DNA of 24,337 nucleotides, from assembly GCA_000433775.1 (NCBI GenBank), contig HF998487.1, positions 47,321-71,657 on the forward strand, in the 5' to 3' direction. Source of the DNA: Corallococcus sp. CAG:1435 (GTDB lineage Bacteria > Bacillota > Clostridia > Christensenellales > CAG-314). The position numbers were made by a program, and so were the translations under genes. Positions 7,172 through 15,284 of this stretch are shown here, piece after piece. Under the pieces are notes generated by a model. The model was not told where the DNA came from and did no database searches. It saw nothing but the letters and a program-made list of their open reading frames with translations. Position 1 is the first letter of the stretch. Every line of letters begins with the position of its first letter.

Positions 7172-9748
7172 ATGAGCAGAGTTCTGGCATTTTTTCTGGG
7201 AATGATTTTCGGCATAGTGTGTTTGCTGGGCAGTCTGGGGCTTGGCGTTTACCTTGCCGTAACAAAAGTTACGCCTGCCGACATATCGCAGGAAACGGCG
7301 GTTTTGGGCGACTTAGCAAACATGTCGCTACTTGACATCTACAAAAATCTTTCTACGCTGTATTCGCAAAAAATAGGCGTCGCCGATGAAAACGGCAAGT
7401 ACTACAGTTTAGGAGATTTGTGTACGCAGTACAATATCGATTCTCAAAACCTGTTTGGCGTGAGTTTGTCCGACGACCTGTTGGAAGTGCCTGTTTTTGA
7501 ATTTTTCAGCGCCACCACCGACAGTCAGGGTAACAACGGAGTGCAACGTGCATTGAAACAAATTAAAGTAAGCGCAATTCCTTCCCTGCTGAACCTCTTT
7601 GTGAAAAACGAGGACGGCTCGGCAATAGTCAACGACAACGTGATGGAAGAGCTTTCCAACTACAACATTGTGGAACTGATGACAAAGGAACAAGGTATCG
7701 CCTACGTTTTCGAAAACATCACCTTCTCGCAACTGTTGCCGGAAAACTTTCCCTCCGACCCCAACGGCGACAATGCCCTTATGTGGGCTGTCGGACAGTC
7801 CAGCGTGGGCAAACTGTACACCGCGCTTGGCAGTAACGACAGTTTGTTTTTGCAGTTGAAGGAGGGCGGCGCACTGGAAACACTGGGACAAATGGAAGTA
7901 ACGGATTTGTTGGGCAGTGAGGCTGGCACGCTTTCCTCGCTGTTTGGCGACACGTTGGTTGTCGACCTTGTGGGTGAAAACGGCGAAATAAACGTAGACG
8001 ACATTATCAACTACACCTATGTGGGAAGCCTGCTGGGCTGTATCCGCAACGAAATTACCGACGTCAGCGGGTATCACGTTTTGGCTTCCTCGCCAAACGG
8101 CGACGTTTTGTACGGCATAATTGACGGCAAAGACAGTCTGGTCAAGGAAGAAGACGGCAAATACTACGAGGCGGAACTTACCTGCACGGAACAACACGAC
8201 GTGCACGGCTACGACTGCTACGGTTTTGTTTGGTACAACTCTTCCGTTTTGCCAAGCGACCACCCCTGCACACCCGATGAAGAACTTATAAAAGACGGTT
8301 TGCACCACTCCAAAGTGTCCTCGTTGTACGGCGCATTTGTAAACCTGCGCATTGCAGACATTACGGGAGGTTCCTTCGATGCCATACTTGACAAAGTAAA
8401 GGACCTCACTATCGGTGAAATTGTCAACGGTGAAGTCAGTGGCATTTTGGCAAACTTTGCCGACATGACTGTGGGCGAACTGCTTGAAGGCGGTCTGGAA
8501 AAAATGTATCTGGGCAATTTCCTCGGTTACACACGCACACAAACGGACGCAACACAGGTAACGGGCGTTGCCACCCTTGACGACGGCACAAAGGTCGGCT
8601 TTGCAAACGGCAACACTGTAATGTCCGACGACGGCGAAACCTGGTACCTTGCAAAAAGCGTCTGCGAACAACAACATCCGCACACGAGAGATTGCTACAT
8701 CTACATTTGGATGAACGGCAATGCACAAGCCGACGGCGTAATGGCAAAACTTGCCGACAAAAAAATAAATTCGCTGGGGGACATTTCCGCCATGTTGCAG
8801 GATTTCACGCTGGCGGACGTGTTGGGCGAAGACAATCTTACGGGTATTTTCAGAGAACTTGCAAATGTACCCATCGGCGACATTGCCAATCAGATTGACA
8901 GCATCTACATCGGAACGGTGCTGGAATACACCCGAAAGCAAGTCGCCGATATCAGCGGTTACACGGCGGTTGACGACGTTGCCGACGTTTTGCAAAACAA
9001 CGGCGAATTTGTCAGGAAAGACGGCGACGTATGGTACGAGGCGAAACTCGATTGCACCGAAAGTCACGTCCACAACTCCGATTGTTACGGCTTTGTGTGG
9101 TACACCGACGAAACCTGCGTTCAAGCCGTTTCCGGATTGGAAGCAATGCTTTCCAACGCCACCATCAACACTATCGGCGACAGATTGAAGTTGGAAAACT
9201 TCACCCTTGCCAAGTTGGGAATAGGCGGCGACAACAACATTCTTGCCTATTTGCAGGACGTTCCCCTTTCGGAAATAGACACTCAACTCAACACTATGAA
9301 GTTGGGCGTGGCGTTGGGATACACCCTCAACAACGAAAACGTGTGGGTGGACGGAGAAGGCAATCCCGTCAAGGGAATCAACGCCAAAATTGCCGAAATG
9401 AGTATCCAGGATTTCGGTTCCGGCAACGGTATCACGGAAATAACAAATACCCTCACCATAGGCGATTTGATGGACAGCGGAATGATTGTGTTGGACGAAG
9501 ACAAAAAATACAAACTCAACATCATTTTCTGCAACGAAAACGAACTGTCCTTCACGGAAAGCAACGGGCTTGTTCCCTACACCTACCACTGCAACATTGT
9601 GGACTTCATCACCTATCAGAACAACGGACACGAAGACGCCACCGCAAAGGAATTTTACGACAAGTTCACCCACAACAACGAGTGTGCCGCACAATGGCAG
9701 AATATGTGTCTGACGGAGTTTATCGATTCGCTGCTTAATGCGTTTTAA
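7172..9748 (+). CDS. Large membrane-anchored repeat protein with three Cys/His modules, function unknown
   Basis: 858 residues from ATG 7172. A GTG at 7163 overlaps the AAAGG ribosome site, so I reject that start. Residues 3-33 form one hydrophobic N-terminal segment (signal anchor or uncleaved signal); the rest is hydrophilic and acidic, presumably outside the membrane. There is no LPXTG or C-terminal membrane segment. A module recurs, starting at YVGSLLGC (283), YLGNFLGY (446), YIGTVLEY (579) and, truncated, KLGVALGY (710). The first three contain an (S/T)GY or related stretch, a DG...(W/Y)Y segment and a signature C-x3-H-x(1-2)-H-x(2-3)-D-C-Y at Cys338, Cys498 and Cys628. A short motif like LTIGEIV/FTLADVL also recurs. 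The C-x3-H-x-H-x3-C pattern could bind metal or form disulfides. Similar CxxxHxH...CY motifs occur in Firmicute surface proteins (from memory). I do not recognise the whole protein. Confidence 0.88.
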   Translation: MSRVLAFFLGMIFGIVCLLGSLGLGVYLAVTKVTPADISQETAVLGDLANMSLLDIYKNLSTLYSQKIGVADENGKYYSLGDLCTQYNIDSQNLFGVSLSDDLLEVPVFEFFSATTDSQGNNGVQRALKQIKVSAIPSLLNLFVKNEDGSAIVNDNVMEELSNYNIVELMTKEQGIAYVFENITFSQLLPENFPSDPNGDNALMWAVGQSSVGKLYTALGSNDSLFLQLKEGGALETLGQMEVTDLLGSEAGTLSSLFGDTLVVDLVGENGEINVDDIINYTYVGSLLGCIRNEITDVSGYHVLASSPNGDVLYGIIDGKDSLVKEEDGKYYEAELTCTEQHDVHGYDCYGFVWYNSSVLPSDHPCTPDEELIKDGLHHSKVSSLYGAFVNLRIADITGGSFDAILDKVKDLTIGEIVNGEVSGILANFADMTVGELLEGGLEKMYLGNFLGYTRTQTDATQVTGVATLDDGTKVGFANGNTVMSDDGETWYLAKSVCEQQHPHTRDCYIYIWMNGNAQADGVMAKLADKKINSLGDISAMLQDFTLADVLGEDNLTGIFRELANVPIGDIANQIDSIYIGTVLEYTRKQVADISGYTAVDDVADVLQNNGEFVRKDGDVWYEAKLDCTESHVHNSDCYGFVWYTDETCVQAVSGLEAMLSNATINTIGDRLKLENFTLAKLGIGGDNNILAYLQDVPLSEIDTQLNTMKLGVALGYTLNNENVWVDGEGNPVKGINAKIAEMSIQDFGSGNGITEITNTLTIGDLMDSGMIVLDEDKKYKLNIIFCNENELSFTESNGLVPYTYHCNIVDFITYQNNGHEDATAKEFYDKFTHNNECAAQWQNMCLTEFIDSLLNAF

Positions 9749-9821
9749 CGGAAGTTTCTGTGCGAAAAATCGGTTTGCTTGAAACTCAGATAAACCTTGC
9801 CCCCATCAAAACAGTGCTTGC

Positions 9822-9866
9822 CGTTTTCAAGTCGAAAACGTGACGGAGCAATTTCCACAAGTGGAA
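9822..9866. repeat. Two short dyads in the gap after the large membrane protein
   Basis: CGTTTTC (9822-9828) and GAAAACG (9834-9840) form a 7-bp hairpin with loop AAGTC. TTCCAC (9853-9858) and GTGGAA (9861-9866) form a tight dyad with a two-base centre. Neither has a T-tract. The stretch 9749-10050 shows no supportable gene. Confidence 0.35.
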
Positions 9867-10050
9867 GAAATTACGCAAGTAAAATTGTTTTGTAAATCAG
9901 GCATGAAAGTCGTTTCAACTTACGAAAAACGGCAAAAGAGCAAACAACTTACTGCAAGCACAAACAAAAATTGTCGCAAGCCTTTCCATGGTGAAAGCAC
10001 GAAACATGTTCTTGCGCAGTAGTTGCAACAAGTACGATGCAAATAAAACA

Positions 10051-10081
10051 AAAAAACAACGGTTCTACGCCGTTGTTTTTT
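10051..10081. terminator. Bidirectional intrinsic terminator between convergent genes
   Basis: AAAAAACAACGG (10051-10062) pairs perfectly with CCGTTGTTTTTT (10070-10081) around a 7-base loop. It gives a T-run on either strand, so it can end both the plus-strand membrane protein transcript and the minus-strand oxidoreductase operon. Confidence 0.88.
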
Positions 10082-10206
10082 TATTGCCGTTGTTTTTACT
10101 GCACCGACACCTCGAAAGAGGTTTCGTTTGCATGCAGAAACTGACCATTTAAGAAAAGTTTGCAAATGTGTTTTGATAACTGAAAGCAAAAGGGATGTTC
10201 AGTAGC

Positions 10207-11811
10207 CTACAGTGCGTTGTTGTGTTGCAAAAGAAACTGCGCTATCGCCTGCGCCACTTTCAAGCCGTCCACGGCGGAACTGACTATGCCGCCCGAATGT
10301 CCGCACCCTTCCCCCACGGGGAAAAGCGCTTTGAGGTTGCTTTGAAAAGTTTCGTCACGCACCACCTTTACGGGCGAGGAAGTGCGTGTTTCCACCCCCG
10401 TCAGCACTCCGCAAGCGTCAAAGCCTTTCATTTTCTGCCCGAAAACATGCAGCGATTGCACAATGGCGTCGGAAATTTTCTGAGGCAACAGCCGACGCAA
10501 ATCCGCCGACACCACGCCACGGGGATAACTTGGCGCAACGTCAAAAACTGCCGTTTTTGTGTCGGCAACGAAATCAGTTACGTTTTGGCAGGGGGCAACG
10601 TAATTGCCCTTACCGCAAAGATATGCGTCCTTTTCCAACTTTTCCTGAAAGCGAATGCCTGCAAGACAATCATCGCCGAAGCCCCAATCGGCAACGTCGT
10701 TTGCCGTTACCGTTACCACCAAAGCGCTGTTGCTGTTGGCTTCTGCTCGGGCAAAATTGCTCATTCCGTTTACCACCACGGTGTTTGGTGTGGAATTTGC
10801 GCACACTACCGTTCCTCCGGGACACATACAAAAGGAATAGCAACTGCGTCCCCCCATGTTGTTTACAAGTTTGTAACTTGCCGCCCCCAAATCCCTGTGT
10901 GTAGCAAAAATTTCGCCGTACTGCACTTTGTTGATAAATTCTCTGGGGTGTTCCACTCGCAAACCGACGGCAAAAGGTTTGAACTGCATCTCTGCTCCGT
11001 GTTTTTGAAGCGTTACAAACATTTCCCTTGCGCTGTGTCCGCAGCAAAGCGCAACGCAATCGGCAAAAAGCGTCTGCCTTTCGCCCTCTTTGACGTAACT
11101 TACGCCCCTTACCGTGCCATTTTCTTCCAACAAATCATCCACGAAAGCGTCAAAAATGAATTTTCCTCCCCTTCGCACAATTTCGTTGCGCATGTTTTCC
11201 ACAACGCCCACAAGTTTGTCGGTACCTATGTGAGGCAAAGAAGAGGTCAAAATCTCTTTGGGTGCGCCTGCTCGAACAAACTCTTCAAACACCGTGTGAG
11301 TGAGAGGGGACGAAATACCCGTTGTCAGTTTGCCGTCGGAAAATGTTCCTGCGCCACCCAGACCGAACTGCACGTTACATTCGCTGTCGAACTCTCCTCC
11401 GTCAAAAAAGCGCTGCACCTTTTTGCACCGTTCGGCGATGTCGCTTCCTCGCTCCACAACGGTTACACGCACTCCGCAGTTGCACAGGTATCTTGCAAGA
11501 AACAATCCAGACGGGCCGCTACCCACCACTATGCAACTGCCGACATTCACCTTTTGGGGGTGTTCCAGCAAATTTACGGGCGGAGTGTAGCGTTGTGCAT
11601 TTCTTTTGGGCGTTTTTGTGCATTGCACAAGATAGGAACACACAAAATGCACGTCCTCTTTTTTGCGTGCGTCGACGCTTTGTTTTTTCAGTTGTATGTC
11701 GGCAATCTGACAAGGCAAAATGCCCAACAGTTTGGCAAGCCTCTCCTTTACGTCCAACACGTTTGCGCCCACAGGCACCTTGACAGGCGCAGTTACAAAA
11801 CAATTTTTCAT
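10207..11811 (-). CDS. FAD-dependent dehydrogenase, COG2509 family
   Basis: 534 residues from ATG 11811. An upstream in-frame ATG (11898) would run 29 codons into the preceding gene and is rejected; AGGTGA lies just before ATG 11811. GSGPSG (97-102) followed by VVERG is the FAD dinucleotide-binding fold. GGAGTFSDGKL (152-162), CYSFCMCPGG and the C-terminal GEGCGHSGGIVSSA are hallmarks of the COG2509 uncharacterised FAD dehydrogenases. Residues 1-70 form the small N-terminal domain common in the family. It begins one base after the stop of the other FAD oxidoreductase, so the two are translationally coupled. The substrate is unknown. Confidence 0.92.
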   Translation of the reverse strand: MKNCFVTAPVKVPVGANVLDVKERLAKLLGILPCQIADIQLKKQSVDARKKEDVHFVCSYLVQCTKTPKRNAQRYTPPVNLLEHPQKVNVGSCIVVGSGPSGLFLARYLCNCGVRVTVVERGSDIAERCKKVQRFFDGGEFDSECNVQFGLGGAGTFSDGKLTTGISSPLTHTVFEEFVRAGAPKEILTSSLPHIGTDKLVGVVENMRNEIVRRGGKFIFDAFVDDLLEENGTVRGVSYVKEGERQTLFADCVALCCGHSAREMFVTLQKHGAEMQFKPFAVGLRVEHPREFINKVQYGEIFATHRDLGAASYKLVNNMGGRSCYSFCMCPGGTVVCANSTPNTVVVNGMSNFARAEANSNSALVVTVTANDVADWGFGDDCLAGIRFQEKLEKDAYLCGKGNYVAPCQNVTDFVADTKTAVFDVAPSYPRGVVSADLRRLLPQKISDAIVQSLHVFGQKMKGFDACGVLTGVETRTSSPVKVVRDETFQSNLKALFPVGEGCGHSGGIVSSAVDGLKVAQAIAQFLLQHNNAL

Positions 11812-11812
11812 A

Positions 11813-12931
11813 TCACCTAAAAAGATACAACGCCGAAGCGGCGGCAAAATACAGATTGTTGCCTCCGCAAATGCCGTCAACGTCCAATGCCTCGCCAATT
11901 ACCGTAAGTCCGTTGGGCAAAGTGAGGTTTTCATCCAAAAACTTTTCCGAAACGCCACCCGAAGTAACCTGACTCATAGAAAAATCCAACGGTCTGTCCA
12001 CTGCAAAGGACAGATTTTTGGCGGTTTGTGCCATTCCCTGTGGCGTTCCGTCGCTGTGTTTTACGACGTATTCGCCCAACTTGTTGTGCAAAATTCCGTA
12101 GAAACTTTTTTCCTGCCAGCCTATGCGGGAAGCAATTACTTTTTGCAACTGTTGCAGAGAAAGATGCGGAACCACGTCCAGACAGATGACAAAATTGCCT
12201 TTGCATTTGTGGCGTGCAACCGTTGCCGAAAGATTGAAAATGCAAATTCCCGACAAACCGTATTCCTTGAACTGCACCTCGCCGCTTTGTTGCGCCAGAC
12301 ACTCGCCGTCGGACAAAAGACGCACATTTGCTTTGACACGCAATCCCGAAAGGGACTTGTCCATTTTGACGGTGCGCAAAGGCACAAGGGACGGAAAGAG
12401 GGGTGTCAGATACTGCTGTCCCACAAGTTGCGCCAGATGCACGTCGGCACAACCGCTGCCGCTGCCGCAAGCCACAACAACCTTGTCGAAAAGGTGCTGA
12501 CTGCCGTTGCACGTTACTTCAAAGCCATTTTTCAACCTGCGCACACTCTGAACATCGGCGTCGCACACCGTTTTGCCCCCTACGTCGGCATACCTTTTGC
12601 GAAGACAATCCACCACGTTGGATGCGCTTTCGCACAGCGGATACATTCTTCCTTCGGAATCGGCAAAGGTGAAAATGCCGCAACTCTGCAAAAATTGCAC
12701 GTACCTTTCCACAGGCACGGCTTTAAGTACCGAAGAAACGGTTTTGCAGGTATTGAAACAACTTTCGTTGCTGTTGACGTTGCCTATGTTGCATTTGCCG
12801 TTGCCCGTCATGGCAATTTTCTTGCCTACCCGTGAATTTCTTTCAAAAATAACCGTGTCGTTGCCCTTTTGCGCCGACAAAATGCCGTAGGTCAGCCCCG
12901 ACATGCCTCCGCCGATAACAAGTGTTTTCAC
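11813..12931 (-). CDS. HI0933/BaiN-like FAD oxidoreductase (COG2081 family)
   Basis: A 372-residue flavoprotein. GGGMSG (7-12) binds the FAD ADP moiety, TGNGKCN (42-48) is the family's TGxGRCN motif, and SQVTSGGVS and GEALDVDGICGGNNL near the C-terminus complete the signature. The family includes proteins annotated as aminoacetone oxidase or flavin reductases, but function is mostly unproven. The start is GTG 12931, preceded by AAGGAAGGTG; no ATG fits as well. It is the first gene of a two-gene operon with the COG2509 dehydrogenase (TGA, one base, ATG), so the two probably act together. Its promoter is just upstream, immediately after the aspartokinase stop. Confidence 0.92.
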   Translation of the reverse strand: MKTLVIGGGMSGLTYGILSAQKGNDTVIFERNSRVGKKIAMTGNGKCNIGNVNSNESCFNTCKTVSSVLKAVPVERYVQFLQSCGIFTFADSEGRMYPLCESASNVVDCLRKRYADVGGKTVCDADVQSVRRLKNGFEVTCNGSQHLFDKVVVACGSGSGCADVHLAQLVGQQYLTPLFPSLVPLRTVKMDKSLSGLRVKANVRLLSDGECLAQQSGEVQFKEYGLSGICIFNLSATVARHKCKGNFVICLDVVPHLSLQQLQKVIASRIGWQEKSFYGILHNKLGEYVVKHSDGTPQGMAQTAKNLSFAVDRPLDFSMSQVTSGGVSEKFLDENLTLPNGLTVIGEALDVDGICGGNNLYFAAASALYLFR

Positions 12932-12951
12932 TGCGCACCTTCCTTTTTTAT

Positions 12952-12980
12952 ATTGTAGCCTACACGGAACAATAAGTCAA
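12952..12980 (-). promoter_or_regulatory. Promoter of the FAD oxidoreductase operon
   Basis: TTGACT (12975-12980), 17 bp, then TACAAT (12952-12957) on the minus strand, each one mismatch from consensus. It lies in the 59-bp gap after aspartokinase. No terminator separates aspartokinase from this operon, so read-through is also possible. Confidence 0.72.
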
Positions 12981-12990
12981 CAGTTGAACG

Positions 12991-14025
12991 TCAGAGGGTG
13001 CAAAAGGTGTCGTAGAGGGTGCGTAAAAGACTTTGTTGCGACTGAACCTGCACCACGTTTTTGTCTGTCAAAACGGAAGTAATGCCCTCGTCGACGCCGT
13101 TGAAACGGTTGTTGTCCAAGGCACGGTGCAAAATGTCAAACACCTTACCTAGCGGCATGCGGTGCAAAAGGGTAGTCAAAAAACCTTTGCCTTTGGGTTT
13201 TTCCGTAACGGCAAGAAACGCCTCTTGGGAGGGGCAGTTGGACACCAAAGTGTCCCTTGCGCAGGGGTTTAGGTAGTTGGCGACTCTTATGGAAATTGCA
13301 CTGCGTTGAGCAATTCTCACCGCCGTGGGATGCAAAACCTGAGCGCCGTTTTTGGCAAGCAGATACATTTCACGGTAACTCAAACTGCTTATCGTTTTTG
13401 GCATTTGCACAAGATGAGGATTTGCCACGCACACGCCGTTGACGTCCGTCCAGTTTTCGTACAGAGTGCTGTGCAAAGCCACTGCGCAAATGCTTCCCGT
13501 AACGTCCCCTCCGCCTCTGGAAAAGACCTTTCTGCCCCCTTCGCATCCGCCGTAGAAACCACCCATAACCGCCATCGGCACACCGCCGAAACTGTTTTGC
13601 AAATTGCAAAAAGTGCGTTTGACATCAAGGCTGTTTTTTCCGAACACAACGCACTTTTCCGCCTCGATGTAGGGTACTTTGAGAAAACTTGCCACCAATT
13701 TTGCCGAAAGTTCCTCCCCCAACGAAAGGCAGTAGTCGGCACCGTTGCAAAGACTGCGTTTTTTGGCATCGAAAAGTAACTTTTCCACATCCTCGTCTAT
13801 TCCGTTTACAAGTGCAAGACGCTTGTACTTGCATTCCACCGCCTGCCACGCCTTTTCGTCGCCACGGTAATAGGCTTTGAGCAGGTCGGTAACCTTTACG
13901 TCGTCGGCACTTTCCTTTCCGATTGCGCTTACCACCACGCAACCGTGTTTTTGTCCGACAATTTCTTTCAAACAGTGTAAATTGCGTGGCGTAACCGCCG
14001 TACCGCCGAATTTTGCAGTAATCAT
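12991..14025 (-). CDS. lysC: Aspartate kinase, short variant with one ACT-like module
   Basis: Phosphorylates aspartate, the first step toward diaminopimelate, lysine, threonine and methionine. KFGGT (5-9), FSRGGGDVTGS (family RGGSDTTA), ENWTDVNGV (family YTDVDGV) and LSYREMYLLAKNGAQVLHP identify the kinase fold. At 344 residues it is shorter than the usual 400 or more: only about 75 residues follow the kinase domain, with one ACT-like pattern ending in GITSVLTD instead of two ACT domains. Feedback control may therefore be altered. The S-to-A change in KFGGTS and S-to-G in the RGGSD motif are also atypical. No Shine-Dalgarno precedes the ATG. The start region is duplicated upstream. Confidence 0.9.
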   Translation of the reverse strand: MITAKFGGTAVTPRNLHCLKEIVGQKHGCVVVSAIGKESADDVKVTDLLKAYYRGDEKAWQAVECKYKRLALVNGIDEDVEKLLFDAKKRSLCNGADYCLSLGEELSAKLVASFLKVPYIEAEKCVVFGKNSLDVKRTFCNLQNSFGGVPMAVMGGFYGGCEGGRKVFSRGGGDVTGSICAVALHSTLYENWTDVNGVCVANPHLVQMPKTISSLSYREMYLLAKNGAQVLHPTAVRIAQRSAISIRVANYLNPCARDTLVSNCPSQEAFLAVTEKPKGKGFLTTLLHRMPLGKVFDILHRALDNNRFNGVDEGITSVLTDKNVVQVQSQQSLLRTLYDTFCTL

Positions 14026-14069
14026 ACAAATAATATATTGTTTTTTCTACAATATCTGCCACCGATTTA
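13989..14069. repeat. Tandem duplication of the aspartokinase 5' region, copy 1 (functional start)
   Basis: Matches 14109-14191 almost exactly at a period of exactly 120 bp; the first ~58 bases are identical. It contains the first 12 codons of aspartokinase, the ATG and the AT-rich leader with the inverted repeat ATATTGT/ACAATAT. Confidence 0.95.
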
Positions 14070-14082
14070 ACTTCAAAAAGAA

Positions 14083-14145
14083 TTAGACAAAAAAACGCAC
14101 TAAGAGTAGCGTAACCGCCGTACCGCCGAATTTTGCAGTAATCAT
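14083..14145 (-). CDS. 20-codon leader ORF from duplicated aspartokinase start
   Basis: Starts at ATG 14145, exactly 120 bp upstream of the aspartokinase ATG. It repeats that protein's first 12 residues (MITAKFGGTAVT), then diverges to LLLVRFFV and a TAA stop. It has the same leader as aspartokinase, so if that start works this one should too. Codons 12-17 overlap a terminator-like hairpin. It may be a leader peptide or simply duplication debris. It is not enriched in lysine codons (one Lys, three Thr). Confidence 0.5.
   Translation of the reverse strand: MITAKFGGTAVTLLLVRFFV
14089..14112 (-). terminator. Attenuator-like hairpin in the aspartokinase leader
   Basis: On the minus strand ACGC and ACT pair with AGT and GCGT (14095-14112, one bulged base, CTT loop), followed by seven T residues (14095-14089). 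It lies between the duplicated start codon and the real one. The stem is short, so efficiency is uncertain. Confidence 0.45.
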
Positions 14146-14191
14146 ACAAATAATATATTGTTTTTTTTTGACAATATCTGCCACCGATTTG
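14109..14191. repeat. Tandem duplication of the aspartokinase 5' region, copy 2 (upstream)
   Basis: Second copy of the 120-bp-period duplication. The similarity weakly continues past it (ACAAAAAAAC(C)GCAC at 14087 and 14210). The duplicated segment therefore seems to have included the T-tract and part of the stem of the preceding terminator. Confidence 0.95.
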
Positions 14192-14211
14192 ATTACACGA
14201 AAAAATTTTAC

Positions 14212-14238
14212 AAAAAAACCGCACCCCGAAAGGTGCGG
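14212..14238 (-). terminator. Terminator of the cdaA operon
   Basis: CCGCACC (14219-14225) and GGTGCGG (14232-14238) pair perfectly around CCGAAA. On the minus strand a run of seven T residues follows (14218-14212). Confidence 0.9.
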
Positions 14239-14311
14239 TAATTTCAAACTTTTTTGTTTACTTCATTTTTGCATACACGGCGATGTTTTAAGCCTTTTCA
14301 AGCACCAAGGT

Positions 14312-14443
14312 TCAGCCTCCGAAACCCACGATGAAAACGGTAACGGTAGCACAGAAAAGCGCAAGCAAAATGTAACCGGAATAATGCTTCATAAAATGCA
14401 GGAGGCGTTTGCTGAAACTTACGTCCTTGTTATTCCTTTTCAT
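14312..14443 (-). CDS. 43-residue single-pass membrane mini-protein overlapping cdaA
   Basis: ATG 14443 lies inside the last codons of cdaA (14-base overlap, different frame). GGTGG is placed about seven bases before it, so translation is probably coupled. The product has a basic N-terminal part (MKRNNKDVSFSKRLLHFMKH) followed by one hydrophobic segment of about 20 residues (GYILLALFCATVTVFIVGFG) and ends at TGA 14314. A cdaA operon terminator follows. In Firmicutes the membrane regulator CdaR normally follows cdaA; this is far too short to be CdaR. The sequence also resembles the first helix of an ABC exporter domain, so it could be a remnant. Function unknown. Confidence 0.6.
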   Translation of the reverse strand: MKRNNKDVSFSKRLLHFMKHYSGYILLALFCATVTVFIVGFGG

Positions 14444-15284
14444 TGGCTATCCACCCCCAAATTTTTTCTTCTTCGCCCTCGTCGGACAAGCCCATTGCAC
14501 AGTACAAAATTTCCCGCAGTTGTTCGGCGTCGAGATAACGTTTGACCTTTCCGTCGTGCATGGCGGAAATGATACCCGTTTCTTCGCTTACTACAATGGC
14601 GGTAATGTCGGGATAGGCTTCGGTAACGCCTATTGCGGCACGATGCCTTGTGCCAAATTCCCTCGGATAGATGTTTTCCTGAGTTATCGGAAGGTAGCAA
14701 CCTGCCGAAACAACTTCATTGTTCATTATCACCACGGCGCCGTCGTGAAGGGGCGTTTTGGGAAAGAACAGCGTGCGCAGCAGGTCGGCGGAAATTTTGG
14801 CATTGACGGGTGTTCCGCTGTCCAAAATGCTGTCGGCAACGTTGTCGGCAATCAGTATCAGCGCACCTGTGTCCGTCTTGCTCATTTTTTGGCAGGCTTT
14901 GATTATCTCTTCCACGGAAGATTGCAAATCTTCACGCCCCAGCGTTTCGCCGTGCCAATCGCTCAGCCAACGTTTGCGTGATTTGCGGAAAAGGTCCCTG
15001 CGGAAGTCCTGCGCAAACAGCAACAGACTTGCAATGAAAATGAGCATAAGCAACACAAGCACATAGATTTGATACCTGGGAATATCGAAAAAGGCAAACA
15101 CAAACATTATTGCCAAAGAAACGCACACAATCCAGATTAGCATGTTGAGATTGCGTTTTTTGGCATAGTAGAACACGACAAAATACACAACTGTCATCAC
15201 TGCTATCAGCAGACAGCGTGCAATTATGTCCGTCGTTTCGCCGTTTGTGAAAAAGTCCTGTATGAATTTCAATATCTTAGGCAT
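14430..15284 (-). CDS. cdaA: Diadenylate cyclase CdaA (DacA), c-di-AMP synthase
   Basis: Makes cyclic di-AMP from two ATP; in Firmicutes this messenger controls potassium uptake, osmolytes and wall homeostasis. It has 284 residues. Three membrane helices lie at about 21-41, 46-66 and 72-92, followed by a linker and the DAC domain with DGA (181-183) and GTRHRAAIG (211-219, RHR motif). Length and layout match CdaA, not DisA or CdaS. GGGTGA precedes the ATG. The usual partners cdaR (ybbR) and glmM are not downstream; a 43-codon membrane ORF overlaps its end instead. It is divergent from ddh across 157 bp of AT-rich DNA. Confidence 0.95.
   Translation of the reverse strand: MPKILKFIQDFFTNGETTDIIARCLLIAVMTVVYFVVFYYAKKRNLNMLIWIVCVSLAIMFVFAFFDIPRYQIYVLVLLMLIFIASLLLFAQDFRRDLFRKSRKRWLSDWHGETLGREDLQSSVEEIIKACQKMSKTDTGALILIADNVADSILDSGTPVNAKISADLLRTLFFPKTPLHDGAVVIMNNEVVSAGCYLPITQENIYPREFGTRHRAAIGVTEAYPDITAIVVSEETGIISAMHDGKVKRYLDAEQLREILYCAMGLSDEGEEEKIWGWIANEKE

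Noticed and set aside
7409..9694. Long minus-strand reading frame (about 760 codons) opposite the large membrane protein
   Set aside because: It follows codon bias of the plus-strand gene, is rich in Val, Phe and His without domain character, and has no ribosome site or promoter.
10195..11820. Plus-strand frame of about 540 codons opposite the COG2509 gene
   Set aside because: Shadow frame; the minus-strand protein has clear FAD motifs and coupled starts.
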